DNA from: Fluctibacter halophilus | GTDB taxonomy: Bacteria > Pseudomonadota > Gammaproteobacteria > Enterobacterales > Alteromonadaceae | Assembly: GCF_020687825.1 (NCBI RefSeq) | Contig: NZ_JAJEWP010000001.1 | Coordinates: forward strand, 1,334,998-1,398,997 | Direction of reading: 5' to 3' | Length of the DNA: 64,000 bases | Shown: positions 30,066 through 40,458 of the stretch, in pieces | Position numbering within the stretch: the first letter of the stretch is position 1 | Layout of the letters: each line of letters begins with the position of its first letter | Notes under the pieces: generated by a model | Databases searched by the model: none | Seen by the model: only the letters and a program-made list of their open reading frames with translations | What the model was told of the DNA's origin: nothing | Program-made: the position numbers and the translations under genes

Positions 30066-30464
30066 TCAGTTACTGCCTTGATTGTCCATTTCCTCGATCA
30101 GGCACTGAGACACCTCGTCAGCGTCCAGCATAATGCCTTCTTCGTCCTCACTTAACGGAAACACCAGAACCAGCGTACCGTTTTTCTGCATGCCTGGTAA
30201 CCACTGGGATTGCCAATCTGTCAGACTGATCGGTGTTGGCACGCAATCAGGGAAATCGTGTTTCTCCCAGGCTTTGGCACAGGCCTCATGAGGCCAGACA
30301 GGCAAACAAGCATCATCTTCTGCCTGCAATAACAACCAGCCCTTCTCGCCGTACAGTCCCCACAACTGACCTTCTTTGATCAGTGTTGCGAGGGTGTAAT
30401 CAAAACGTGCTTCCGGCGAAAGTTTGGTCAGAGCATCAAATTGCTCGGTGGTTAATTGACTCAT
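30066..30464 (-). CDS. DUF2750 domain protein
   Basis: A 132-residue acidic cytoplasmic protein. GQLWGLYGEKGWLLLQAEDDACLPVWPHEACAKAWE and ISLTDWQSQWLPGMQKNGTLVLVFP match the DUF2750 pattern of aromatic residues. Function unknown for the family. ATG 30464 has AGAGGA 5 bases upstream, better than the earlier in-frame ATG at 30482. It is first of an apparent operon with the hypothetical gene and the fused desulfurase, and is divergent from the giant membrane protein gene. Confidence 0.8.
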   Translation of the reverse strand: MSQLTTEQFDALTKLSPEARFDYTLATLIKEGQLWGLYGEKGWLLLQAEDDACLPVWPHEACAKAWEKHDFPDCVPTPISLTDWQSQWLPGMQKNGTLVLVFPLSEDEEGIMLDADEVSQCLIEEMDNQGSN

Positions 30465-30659
30465 GATGTCCTCTTTGGGCAAAGGTATGGCGGTTTACAG
30501 CTCGAATTTCTGCCAACACGCTATACTTCCTGTAATGGCGTGGCAAAGGTATCACGCACGGTTCGCTTAGCATAGATCAGACGTGCATCTATCTCAGCGC
30601 ATCTAGACCGGAAAGACCCTGTTACTGGGTGGCAGTCATCCGGACGAAAGGAATCCATA

Positions 30660-33600
30660 ATGACTGGCAACACGGTAGCAAATGCGCCACTGGCGCCCCC
30701 CACTTCCAAGCGACATTGGTTGCTGTATATCATTGTGTTGAGCGCATTGCTGACCGCATTGGGTTACTGGATTTTTCAACAGCGCCAGGATGCACTGATC
30801 AATCATGATTATTACCGCGTCTTGTACGAAGCCAGCAATTCGTTCAATCAAAACCTCAACAAACTCAGTAGCCTGCATACCTACCGTGAAAGCGAGTCGT
30901 CGATCCGTTCGCTGTTACCCAGCTATCAGCGCGAACCTCCACTTGTGAACCGCGACGACATTCTGAGTGTCACGGTATCCGGCGAATTTAAGTACCGCAT
31001 CAATGGCATGACACTGGAAGTGATGCGACAACGGCAATACAGCACCGGTACAGCACCCGAGGCGAATGAAGCTGATGGTGAACTTGTCGGCCTGACCAAC
31101 AACGCAACCGGTGGTAAGGCAAAGCGGATCTCCGCAATCGAGCCGGTTGCCTCACTGGCGATAGAAGACATTCTGCCCCAGCCTGAACTCGGCTTTAGCC
31201 AATTTTTATTTACCGACGGTCAGGGCAAGGTTTTGGCCAACACCGGACGTGAGACCGCCATTTCGATTGTTGGGCTGGAAGGCATAGCCGCTGCTATTCA
31301 ACAACAATCCAAACAGTTCCAGTTCAATTTTAGTGCCCCTGATCAGCAGACCAACGAACCGTCAACCCTGTCTGTAGTGCCTCCGCACAGTACTCATGTG
31401 GATGTCACCTTGTCGTACGGCGACTTTCGCGTGTTCATTTTTCCGTTTCCCCTTACCACGCCGTTGACCTATCAGGACGATGCGCCGCTGGAAACCCTAT
31501 ATCTCGTCGGTCTGCTACCGATTGAGAAACTGTATCAACGGGGTCAGGGGTACTGGAATGTGTCAGTGTTTGCGGTCACCTTGATCAGTCTGGTTTTTAT
31601 CTGGACGATTCTGCGCTTGTTTATGCTGCCCCCGCAGCAATCAATCACACCGCTGTATCGGGTGTTCACAGTGTTAGCCAGCAGCGTGTTTTTTGTCACC
31701 GTGCTGGCCCTGTTTATTGCCTACAGTCAATCCTGGCAACAGAAACATCATAAAAAAGTACGCGCCGCCGAATACGCCAGTCAACTGCAACAAAGGCTGA
31801 AAACGGATCTGGCCGCCGTGTTTAATAACCTGACCCTTTACCGGCACTTCTATCATCCCCTGATCGATTGGCTCAACACCGACCCCAGACATCCGCCAGA
31901 TCCCAATGCAGAAAGCCTGACCCGAGCCCGTGAAGCCTACCTTTCCCACGATGCGAGCCAACGCTTCAATGACGTGATTCGCCGTGGGATCGTCGACATG
32001 ACTACAGATAACCAGCATAACCTGTGTGTCCCACGGGTGCCCAGACCTGTTCTGAGTGCGATTCCCGGACGCCTGACCGAACTCAGTGTGGTCAACAGCA
32101 CCCATCATTCACCCAGCTTAAGCTTTGATTTTAAACGCCATGAAGAAGCCACATTGATGACTGCATTTGCGAAAAACCAGTCCAACCTGGCAATCATGGA
32201 TTTTTACGCCGGTAACTACCGCTTCAGCTTTGAACAGGACGGTTCGGTACAGACATTTGTCACGCCACAACAACAAGCTATTACACCCTCAAACGAACCC
32301 AGCGATTGCTCTGCCGATGTCCCGTCTTTCCCTTTGTTAACGGTGTTCGCATTGAATACCGACGGTAATTCCGTGTTACCTTCGGTATACATGCAGGAGA
32401 GCAACGCTGTCCCCTCAACCTTCAGTCTTGCCCACCGGGACTACTACAAACAGGTCAGGGATCAACGGGGCTGGCAACTGCGTATGGAAAACGACCTTCT
32501 GCCCGACACCGCCAACCACAACCTGTACATTCAGCGCTTGTTAAACATCAACAACGGCACTCGCGGCACCACCGTCTCGATGCCCATGTATGGCCCCGGC
32601 TCAGCATCTCAGATTGACCCTGAACGGGGCTACGTGCTTGGCGCAGATGTGATCCTGCCGTCCATGACATTGGCGCCGCCAGCGCCATTGGACATGCTAC
32701 ACATGGTGGTTAACCGACACACCGGTGATGTGCTGTTTCACAGTGATATGCGTCGCTCGCTGGTAGAGAACCTGTACTTCAGTAGTCATGATGTCAGTGC
32801 CATCACTCACGCCATCCGTGGGACTCAGGACGTAACCTCGTCTGCCCGGCTGTCGAATCTGAAGGCCACCACCCTGGACGGCGTTTATCATGGTAAACCC
32901 GGACAATTTATGATCCGTCCGACGCCGGTTGATCAATGGGCGTTGGTGATCTTCTACCCCGATGACAGCATCGATGGTTTTATGACCCAGCTATTCAGTT
33001 ACATCGGCGTTGTGCTAAGTGCAAGTCTGGTGTTAATCGTAGTGATCATCTTCCTGCTCCGGGCCGTGTTCAACACCCAACACCTGAAACAGCGTCTGGG
33101 CATGCCATTGCAGAGCAATGGGCGCTTATGGGGATTGATCACCACTGTCCTGTTGGTGTGGACAATGGCCTGTTTTTACGTGGGTATACGACTGGATTTG
33201 CGTGACTGGGACAGTCAACCGGTGTATTTCGGACCCGCGTTCGCTATTGTCGGTCTGTTATTTGCCTTACTCATCGCCTATTGGGGACTGAAGCGCTATT
33301 TCAGCCCCTTCTGCAGCGATGGTGCTGGGGGCGTCAGTCGCAGTGCCCGACAACTATTGCTGGCCAGCAGCATCTTCATTGCAGTGATCCTTATCCATGT
33401 CAGTCTGACGGCCAGACTTCCCTACTTGCAACTGGCAGGCTACCACCAGCAACAGTTCTGCCAGCGAGTAAATCACGAGCGTCAGGAGTTACGCAACATT
33501 GCCCTGAGCCGATACCCTAACACCATCACCCGAAGTCAGATTGACCCCTTGACATTATTACCCCTTGAACACGTGGAGGGCTGGCGTGAGGTGTTACTGG

Positions 33601-35057
33601 GCGAAGAACCGTTATGCAAGGGCTACTCACAGGCAGCAGGTCCACGAGATCTATCCTCGCTATCCACCCACATCGGTACAGTGGCGTCGTGGCGCTGGAT
33701 CCAACAATATGTGCTGGGTGACTTTTCATCGCTGACAACAGCAAACACGGTACCACTCGACAGCCAATCATTACGCCAGGGCTATCCGCTGACCTTCAGT
33801 ACACAGATTTCCTTTGCACTCACAACATTGCTGGTGACAGCGTTACTGTGCATGGCATGGCTACAGTTTAATCGCCGGGTGCTGTGGGAACGCCTGTATT
33901 GTTCAGACCGTTTCATCGCCCATATTGACGGGCTGGTTAACTCGCAACAGCATGTTACTCATGAACACCGCAGTGACCGTCTGGTGGTGGATCCCGGCAC
34001 AATCAAACGGGATGGTATTGGTCTGAATTTGCTATTGTTCCATCTACGCCAAACTGACAAATGCAAGGAGCTGATGCCTGGCTTTGATCAGTTGGCCCGA
34101 CAGATCCCGGTACTGATGCGCGCGGTGGGCGATGGCATGCAGTTCCCAAACTTAAAGATCAGCGTCGATACTGCTGATCCCGAAGGCCTGTTCAACGTTG
34201 AATTGTGGGATCTTGAAACCTGTCTGGAGTCAGAAACCCTGCGCAGTACCCTGTTCGAACTGATCATCGAACTGAAATCCATGACCCTCAGTGGGCGCAT
34301 TCATCACTTTACGTTGTACACCGGTTTCCACAGCTTACATCGCATCAACGCAAAAGAAACACTCATTACCGGCTTACCCTCTTTGCAGCAAAGCGAATAC
34401 CTGGCCTGGGCCGATTGCCTGATGGATTTTAATGTGGTGGTACCAAAGGCCATGCAATCTCACATCGATCCGCACATCTGGCAGCGTGAAATCCAGCACA
34501 TTCCTGAATTGCATTACTTGTTGAACATTGCCACGACCCACGGCAACTATCAGCCACAGGCCTTGGGCAAAGAAGATCGCGATGAACAGTTAACCCGTTG
34601 CTGGCAAACCATCAATGTGATCAGAATGCACGCCGAAGCGTTGTATCGCTTCAAGTGGGAGTCCTGTTCGAATGCGGAAAAACTGGCGCTGTACAATCTG
34701 GCAAACGGTAAACGACTCAACCCTGCCAATGCCAATATGATTGAACAGCTTGCTCTGAATGGCTTGATTCGGGTACATCATGGACATCTGGTACTGATCA
34801 ATCAGAGTTTTGAACAGTTTGTTCTCAACGCCGAACCGCCGCAAACCCTCGATTTACTGATGCGTCAAAGCGAAACCGGCGCGTGGAAAAGTTATCGCCT
34901 GCCCCTGGGCATTCTGATCCTGGTGGTGATTGGTGGGATCGCATTAACGTCCGGTGAGTCCATATACATTATCGCGGCCTCGGTGGCTGGTGTATTGGGT
35001 ACCGTCGCCAGTGTAACCAACAGCGCCAATTTGTTGCGCGGTCAGGGGCGGGAATGA
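30660..35057 (+). CDS. Giant polytopic membrane protein of unknown function with periplasmic Cache-like region and cytoplasmic C-terminal winged-helix-like module
   Basis: A 1465-residue protein starting at ATG 30660 after AAAGGA. Helices lie near residues 19-40, 300-322 and 334-355. A large periplasmic region (about 355-775) has Cache-like features near 588 (LAHRDYYKQVRDQRGW) and QWALVIFYPDDS just before the next helix. Further helices are near 778-802, 823-845, 860-880, 899-918 and 1050-1070. A cytoplasmic region (about 1071-1410) contains WESCSNAEKLALYNLANG and LNGLIRVHHGHLVLINQSFEQFV, which resemble a winged helix seen at the C-terminus of some membrane-linked ATPase-like proteins. Two helices close the protein. 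No intact Walker motif is seen. The gene is single and converges on recD with a 16-base overlap. Confidence 0.75.
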   Translation: MTGNTVANAPLAPPTSKRHWLLYIIVLSALLTALGYWIFQQRQDALINHDYYRVLYEASNSFNQNLNKLSSLHTYRESESSIRSLLPSYQREPPLVNRDDILSVTVSGEFKYRINGMTLEVMRQRQYSTGTAPEANEADGELVGLTNNATGGKAKRISAIEPVASLAIEDILPQPELGFSQFLFTDGQGKVLANTGRETAISIVGLEGIAAAIQQQSKQFQFNFSAPDQQTNEPSTLSVVPPHSTHVDVTLSYGDFRVFIFPFPLTTPLTYQDDAPLETLYLVGLLPIEKLYQRGQGYWNVSVFAVTLISLVFIWTILRLFMLPPQQSITPLYRVFTVLASSVFFVTVLALFIAYSQSWQQKHHKKVRAAEYASQLQQRLKTDLAAVFNNLTLYRHFYHPLIDWLNTDPRHPPDPNAESLTRAREAYLSHDASQRFNDVIRRGIVDMTTDNQHNLCVPRVPRPVLSAIPGRLTELSVVNSTHHSPSLSFDFKRHEEATLMTAFAKNQSNLAIMDFYAGNYRFSFEQDGSVQTFVTPQQQAITPSNEPSDCSADVPSFPLLTVFALNTDGNSVLPSVYMQESNAVPSTFSLAHRDYYKQVRDQRGWQLRMENDLLPDTANHNLYIQRLLNINNGTRGTTVSMPMYGPGSASQIDPERGYVLGADVILPSMTLAPPAPLDMLHMVVNRHTGDVLFHSDMRRSLVENLYFSSHDVSAITHAIRGTQDVTSSARLSNLKATTLDGVYHGKPGQFMIRPTPVDQWALVIFYPDDSIDGFMTQLFSYIGVVLSASLVLIVVIIFLLRAVFNTQHLKQRLGMPLQSNGRLWGLITTVLLVWTMACFYVGIRLDLRDWDSQPVYFGPAFAIVGLLFALLIAYWGLKRYFSPFCSDGAGGVSRSARQLLLASSIFIAVILIHVSLTARLPYLQLAGYHQQQFCQRVNHERQELRNIALSRYPNTITRSQIDPLTLLPLEHVEGWREVLLGEEPLCKGYSQAAGPRDLSSLSTHIGTVASWRWIQQYVLGDFSSLTTANTVPLDSQSLRQGYPLTFSTQISFALTTLLVTALLCMAWLQFNRRVLWERLYCSDRFIAHIDGLVNSQQHVTHEHRSDRLVVDPGTIKRDGIGLNLLLFHLRQTDKCKELMPGFDQLARQIPVLMRAVGDGMQFPNLKISVDTADPEGLFNVELWDLETCLESETLRSTLFELIIELKSMTLSGRIHHFTLYTGFHSLHRINAKETLITGLPSLQQSEYLAWADCLMDFNVVVPKAMQSHIDPHIWQREIQHIPELHYLLNIATTHGNYQPQALGKEDRDEQLTRCWQTINVIRMHAEALYRFKWESCSNAEKLALYNLANGKRLNPANANMIEQLALNGLIRVHHGHLVLINQSFEQFVLNAEPPQTLDLLMRQSETGAWKSYRLPLGILILVVIGGIALTSGESIYIIAASVAGVLGTVASVTNSANLLRGQGRE

Positions 35058-36907
35058 GTATCCGGTATAGCAAGCCGTGTCGCCAGTGCGCTACTGCGGG
35101 TACATCGCGTTTCCAGACTGACAGCAAGTTGCGCCTCAGAACCGAACAGTGAAAAGGTGCGTTTCGCCCTTGTCAGTCCAGTGTACAACAATTCCCGGGT
35201 CAACCCTCTTGCTGTGCTACCCCGTTCCTCGGGTAAACACAGAATAACGTCGTCAAATTCAGACCCCTGGCTCTTGTGGATGGTCATGGCATACACCGTT
35301 TCGTGAGCCGGCAATCGACTGGCAAGCAGCCCCCGCAGCGTGCCGTCTGCCTGGGCAAACCAGGCTTTCATCAACGCCGGATTAGCCGGATCAGGCGCAA
35401 TAATTGCCACATCACCGTTAAACACACCGAGTTGTGGATCGTTTTCTGTCACCATCACCGGGCGCCCCAGGTAATGCTCTCCGCTGATGGTTAGCAGCCC
35501 TTCGGCCACCAGTTGCTGTTCAACCCGCAGGTTTATCCCATCAACGCCCAACGGCCCGCGTCGCTGCGCACACAAAATCTGCGCTTTGAACCAACTTCGC
35601 ATTGCCTGACTGAGTTCCCCACGGGCAATGAGCCCAAGGTAAGACTGGTAATGAGACATCATGCGCCTGACAATCTCATCCGGCTGTGGTGCATGCTGCC
35701 AGTACAATACGTCAGAATGTGCTGCAAACAGCGCCTGACAGGCTGATGTATCACCTTGCCGGAAGGCTGCTGATAACTGACCGATGGGACTGGTTGCTGA
35801 AAAGCGATGACTTTTCTGTAGCACGACCAGGTTGTCATCAATAAGACTCCGTGGTTCAGACCGGGCTGGCAACGTGGTTCCCGTCAGACTGGTCAGGGCT
35901 TCACACTGTTGTTTGCTATAGCCAATCTGTTGTTCCTGTCCCAATGCCGCGGCACAGATATCGGATAGCACACTACCGGTTTCAACCGACGCCAGTTGCT
36001 CGCGATCACCCAACATGATCACTTTGGCATGAGGTGGAAGCGCTTCAAAAAGCTTGCACATCATCGGCAGATCGATCATCGATGCCTCATCAACCACCAG
36101 CACGTCCAGATGCAGTGGCCGGAAGCGACCATATTTAAAGTCACTGCGCAAATACTGGGTGCCGAGCAAACGGTGCAGCGTCTCGCACTGCTGCGGAATG
36201 CTCGTTTGTAGCGTTGGCGGCAAATGCTTGATTGCAGAACGCACCGACTCGCCAAGGCGAGCTGCCGCTTTTCCGGTCGGTGCCACTAAACGTATCACCC
36301 GCTCAATGCCCTGTTGCCGGGCGGCGCCCTGCAATACTGCTAACAGTCGGGTGACCGTTGTGGTTTTACCGGTCCCCGGACCGCCGGTGATGATACTGAG
36401 GCGCTGACGGGCGGCAACCGCCACAGCCATCTTTTGCCAATCTACCTGCTGTTGTACTGGCTCTGGGAAGACCTGCTCAAGTAAACGTCCTACGCCATCA
36501 TCGACCGGATCCGTTTGTCTGGCACGATCTATCAACTGAATCGCCAACCGCCATTCATACCACCAATAGCGTTGCAGGTAGAGATTGTCTCCCTCCAGCA
36601 CCAACGGGGCGGCAACATCGTCAGGTGATGTGCATAGCGGCTCAACCACAGCAACGCAGGCGGCATTTGTCAGCAGGCGGCGCACAGTGGTTGGTTCTGA
36701 TAACGAGGGCTCGGATAGCCAGTGACACAAGCGCTCTATCGACACACAACTGTCCTGTTCACCCAACCGGGCACTGAGCAACGCCGCGATGGCCCCCATT
36801 TGCACCTGGTTGTGGCTCTCCCGTTGCTGGATGAATTCACCAAACGCTGCATCAATGGCACGCAATGCGCCATTTTCAAGGTGCTGTGATATCCAGGGAT
36901 TTACCAC
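35042..36907 (-). CDS. recD: Exodeoxyribonuclease V alpha subunit (RecD helicase)
   Basis: A 621-residue superfamily 1 5'-3' helicase of the RecBCD complex. Walker A is IITGGPGTGKTTTV, Walker B VVDEASMIDLPMM, and later motifs include VIMLGDREQL and YAMTIHKSQGSEFDDVILCLP and LLYTGLTRAKRTFSLFG. With RecB and RecC it unwinds double-strand ends for recombination. The start is GTG 36907, overlapping the recB stop; GGAGAG lies upstream. It is the last of the recC-recB-recD operon. Confidence 0.96.
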   Translation of the reverse strand: MVNPWISQHLENGALRAIDAAFGEFIQQRESHNQVQMGAIAALLSARLGEQDSCVSIERLCHWLSEPSLSEPTTVRRLLTNAACVAVVEPLCTSPDDVAAPLVLEGDNLYLQRYWWYEWRLAIQLIDRARQTDPVDDGVGRLLEQVFPEPVQQQVDWQKMAVAVAARQRLSIITGGPGTGKTTTVTRLLAVLQGAARQQGIERVIRLVAPTGKAAARLGESVRSAIKHLPPTLQTSIPQQCETLHRLLGTQYLRSDFKYGRFRPLHLDVLVVDEASMIDLPMMCKLFEALPPHAKVIMLGDREQLASVETGSVLSDICAAALGQEQQIGYSKQQCEALTSLTGTTLPARSEPRSLIDDNLVVLQKSHRFSATSPIGQLSAAFRQGDTSACQALFAAHSDVLYWQHAPQPDEIVRRMMSHYQSYLGLIARGELSQAMRSWFKAQILCAQRRGPLGVDGINLRVEQQLVAEGLLTISGEHYLGRPVMVTENDPQLGVFNGDVAIIAPDPANPALMKAWFAQADGTLRGLLASRLPAHETVYAMTIHKSQGSEFDDVILCLPEERGSTARGLTRELLYTGLTRAKRTFSLFGSEAQLAVSLETRCTRSSALATRLAIPDTHSRP

Positions 36908-39900
36908 GATAACTCTCCCTGTTGTGGCGTTTCAGCCCCTACGGACTGACCTTTAAACAACCGGTCAAGGGCTAGGATCAGGGACTTGGCAGGGCGATGG
37001 GCATACACACCCGCCCCATTGTCGGCATCCGTCATGCCCCGCAAGAACAAATACCGTGCACCGCCAATGTGTTGTTCATAGTCATAGTCTGCCATCCAAC
37101 TCCCCAGCCAGCGATGCAGCGCCAGGCAATAAATGATGATTTGCAGGTGATAATCATGATCCGTCATCGCCGCAAACAGACGCTCCGTCGTATAGTCCTG
37201 GGAGGTGTCGCCCAGATGATTGGATTTGTAATCGATCACGAAATACTGTCCGTCCACCTGCACGGTCAAATCAATAAAGCCTTTAAGCATGCCGTTCAAA
37301 TGCTCCAGGTGGTAGTGAGGTAAGGGCACATCACTATGGCGTTGCAACAGCTGATTGAACACTCGGCCATCTACCGAATCGAGGGGCAAATGAAACGCCA
37401 TTTCCGCCCTGTAGTGCTGTCGGGGCAATGATGCCAACGGGAGGGACCGGTCACCGAACCGGATGGGATACGCCACCACATTGAATAACCATTGCTCAAT
37501 GGTGGACTGCCACTTTTCATCAATACCGAACCACTGTCGCTGTTGCTCAATCAGCGCGGGAAGTTCATCAGGTTGATCAAATACCCATTGCTCCAACACA
37601 CCGTGCAAAAAGGAACCTGCCTGTGCGCCGCGCTCAAAGGTAAACGGTGACAGCAGATCCTGACGATGTGCATTGATGTCGTCCTCCATCACCCTGTCAG
37701 TGCCACGCTCGGTACCTTCATCCGAACCTGGTCTAACATGACTCAGGGGGTCCTGCCCCAGCCTCGCAATGCCTGAATAGCTGGTCATTTGCCAACCTCT
37801 GCTGACCGGCTGCGGCAACTGCGCCACCTCTGCCTGGCCTTGTGCCAGAGGTTCAGAATAATCACTGGGCAGAGTGTCATCAGCAATACCCACTGCACGA
37901 ACCCCAACATGTTCAAGCTGCGCAATCGCATGCAAAGGTTGCTGTAATTCACCGTTGTCAGCGCCGGACAGCAACAGGTGGCCCAGCGAGGTTTGCGCCA
38001 GCATGCTAGCTTTGCGATTACCCGACTTCGGCTGCCAGATCCCTACTTCACAGTAATACTTGGCGCGGGTGAGTGCCACATACAGCAATCTTACATCTTC
38101 GGCCAGCGCCTCTTTACCGTGTCGCTCCCGCGCATCAGGCCCCTCGAGGTAATCCACCATCAGGCGATCGCTGTCATCGTGATACAGCATGCCGTTGCGA
38201 TCCCGATAACGGGCTGCAAAAGGGAGCAACACCACAGGGTACTCGAGTCCCTTGGCACTGTGCATGGTCACAATCTGGATCAGGTGCTGATCGGTTTCCA
38301 GCCGCAATTGTTGCGACTCCGCACTGTGATCGGGGTCTTCCAGGCATTCAGCCAACCAATGAACCAGTTGTAGCTGATTAGGTTTTCGTTGCCCCTGTTC
38401 CTGCAATAATTCGCAAAGGTGGCGAAAATCGGTCAGGCTGCGTTGTCCCTGGTCGCCCTGCGACATCCACACGCTGGCGAGTGAAAAGTGTTGCGCGATG
38501 GTTTCCAGCATTGCCATGACACCGTGACGTAACCATATCCCATGCCAGACAAACGCCAGATCCATCAGGTTCTGCCATGCACCATCATCACTGAACAGCG
38601 CCTCCAGTTGCGCTGCGGTTTTCATCAACATATCACTGCACAACGCGGCTTTAAGCAATCGCTCATCCGCCGGTTCAGCCATTGCCCGCAGTAACAGGTA
38701 AACGCTGTAGGCTGTCGAAGTGGCAAACACACTCTTACGCACCAGAAAGACGCTTTGCAGACCCTGCTGTTGCAGAGACGACTTGATCAAATCGGCTTCA
38801 TTACGATCCCTGACCAAGACACATACATCACCTGGGGTCAGTGACTGGCCATCGTCATAGTGCGCGTTTTGTAGTATCCAGTTTGCCCGTTGTGCACAAT
38901 CCCTTGCCATAACAGCTGACGCCTGCTCCCAGGGGATGGGTGTTTGCGGGTCATCAACGTCGAGGGCGGCAAACACCACACTGTCCAAGGCATTATCGTC
39001 AACCCGTAAGGGTGACAGTGGTTTTGCCGCACTGACCGGTTGAAACGGGATCCGCTGCTGCATCGCAAAAGGATCTGCTCCCCGTTGGAAGAGCTGATTA
39101 ATCGCCTCTACCACACCTTGCTGGGATCGCCAATTTGTGCCCAGGGTAAACTGATGCTGCTCTTCAACATCGCCCCTGGCCTTGAGGTAGGTAAAAATAT
39201 CCGCGCCGCGAAAACTGTAGATCGCCTGTTTGGGATCCCCAATCATGATCAAATTGTGGTTTTGCACAGCATTGCGCTGTTGGTCATAAATGGTTGAGAA
39301 AATCGCATATTGCACCGGGTCGGTATCTTGAAATTCATCGATCAACGCGGCCGGATAGCGACTCAGAATACCGTCAATCAACGCCCTTCCCTGCGGGCCC
39401 CGAATCGCTTCTTGCAATGTGCTCAATAAGTCGTCGGGTGCCAACACCGCGCGTTTCGCTTTGTGCCCTTTGAGACCTTCCAACACTTGTCGATGAGCGT
39501 CTCCTGCAATCGCAAGTCTGAGGGTCTGCATGGTGACCGGCCACTCCTCCACCAGCGCATCCAGCAAGGAAAAATCCACATCATCGAGTTTTGACTGATC
39601 GGCTTTTGCCACACTGGCCATGATCTTGGAAGAATGTAACCCTTGCCAGCCCTCTTTTAACGGCGGTTCTGTGCGCTCGCTGCGCATAAATTCACTCAGC
39701 GCACTGAGCACCCCGTCTTTACCCAACGCACGGTTTTTTGCCAGCTTTACCTGGCTAAGTCGTTGTGCCATGTCCGCCGACATCCACCACTGTTTGACAG
39801 CACCGATACGCTGTTCGAGGGCCATTGCGGCAGCAATCGCCGTTTGTTTATCAGCGTGTTGCAGTGTTCTGGCCTGACGGTACAACAGCGGTTGCAACCA

Positions 39901-40458
39901 GCCCAACAGGGCCTCAGGTGAAGCCCAACGCTCGCTGACCTGAGCCAGTACCATTGTTGGCAATGTCACAATCTCACGGCGCCAGTAATCCTCAACAGCT
40001 TCGGCCAGCCATGGCCGTTCATCCAACACCAGGGTTTGCTGATACGTTGAACCACTTTCAAACGCATGCTCGGTCAACACCCGCTGACAGAACCCATGAA
40101 TGGTGTAGATGCTTGCCTTATCCATCTGTCGCGTGGCCAGCAATAGCCGTTGCTGCAAGCGCTGAGGATCATCTGTTTGCGCCATCAGCCATTGCACAAA
40201 ATCATCATCACTGTGGCCGCGATATACATCCAGATAGGCCTGATAAAGCTTAGTGCGGATCCGTTCACGCAGTTCTGCCGTGGCGGCATTGGTAAAGGTC
40301 ACCACCAGGATCTGCTCCACACTCAGTGGAGCGCCACCGATACCCAACAACAAGCGCAAATACAAATTTACAATCGTGTAGGTTTTACCAGTACCCGCAC
40401 TGGCTTCAATCAGTGCGTTGCCCTGCAACGGAAAGGTCTTGATATCGAGCAACCTCAT
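36901..40458 (-). CDS. recB: Exodeoxyribonuclease V beta subunit (RecB helicase-nuclease)
   Basis: A 1185-residue UvrD-like helicase-nuclease. Walker A is EASAGTGKTYTIVNLYLRLL at the N-terminus; LIDEFQDTDPVQYAIF is motif II, YSFRGADIFTYL motif III and TMHSAKGLEYPVVLLPF motif V. The C-terminal nuclease has the catalytic Asp and Lys in FVIDYKSNHLG. It degrades and unwinds DNA ends until Chi is recognised. The start ATG overlaps the recC stop (ATGA) and its own stop overlaps recD. Confidence 0.97.
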   Translation of the reverse strand: MRLLDIKTFPLQGNALIEASAGTGKTYTIVNLYLRLLLGIGGAPLSVEQILVVTFTNAATAELRERIRTKLYQAYLDVYRGHSDDDFVQWLMAQTDDPQRLQQRLLLATRQMDKASIYTIHGFCQRVLTEHAFESGSTYQQTLVLDERPWLAEAVEDYWRREIVTLPTMVLAQVSERWASPEALLGWLQPLLYRQARTLQHADKQTAIAAAMALEQRIGAVKQWWMSADMAQRLSQVKLAKNRALGKDGVLSALSEFMRSERTEPPLKEGWQGLHSSKIMASVAKADQSKLDDVDFSLLDALVEEWPVTMQTLRLAIAGDAHRQVLEGLKGHKAKRAVLAPDDLLSTLQEAIRGPQGRALIDGILSRYPAALIDEFQDTDPVQYAIFSTIYDQQRNAVQNHNLIMIGDPKQAIYSFRGADIFTYLKARGDVEEQHQFTLGTNWRSQQGVVEAINQLFQRGADPFAMQQRIPFQPVSAAKPLSPLRVDDNALDSVVFAALDVDDPQTPIPWEQASAVMARDCAQRANWILQNAHYDDGQSLTPGDVCVLVRDRNEADLIKSSLQQQGLQSVFLVRKSVFATSTAYSVYLLLRAMAEPADERLLKAALCSDMLMKTAAQLEALFSDDGAWQNLMDLAFVWHGIWLRHGVMAMLETIAQHFSLASVWMSQGDQGQRSLTDFRHLCELLQEQGQRKPNQLQLVHWLAECLEDPDHSAESQQLRLETDQHLIQIVTMHSAKGLEYPVVLLPFAARYRDRNGMLYHDDSDRLMVDYLEGPDARERHGKEALAEDVRLLYVALTRAKYYCEVGIWQPKSGNRKASMLAQTSLGHLLLSGADNGELQQPLHAIAQLEHVGVRAVGIADDTLPSDYSEPLAQGQAEVAQLPQPVSRGWQMTSYSGIARLGQDPLSHVRPGSDEGTERGTDRVMEDDINAHRQDLLSPFTFERGAQAGSFLHGVLEQWVFDQPDELPALIEQQRQWFGIDEKWQSTIEQWLFNVVAYPIRFGDRSLPLASLPRQHYRAEMAFHLPLDSVDGRVFNQLLQRHSDVPLPHYHLEHLNGMLKGFIDLTVQVDGQYFVIDYKSNHLGDTSQDYTTERLFAAMTDHDYHLQIIIYCLALHRWLGSWMADYDYEQHIGGARYLFLRGMTDADNGAGVYAHRPAKSLILALDRLFKGQSVGAETPQQGELSW

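Noticed and set aside
35042-35057. Frameshift or misassembly at the overlap of the giant membrane gene and recD
   Set aside because: Both proteins end naturally; short convergent overlaps recur in this window (4795, 19516, 27837, 59010).
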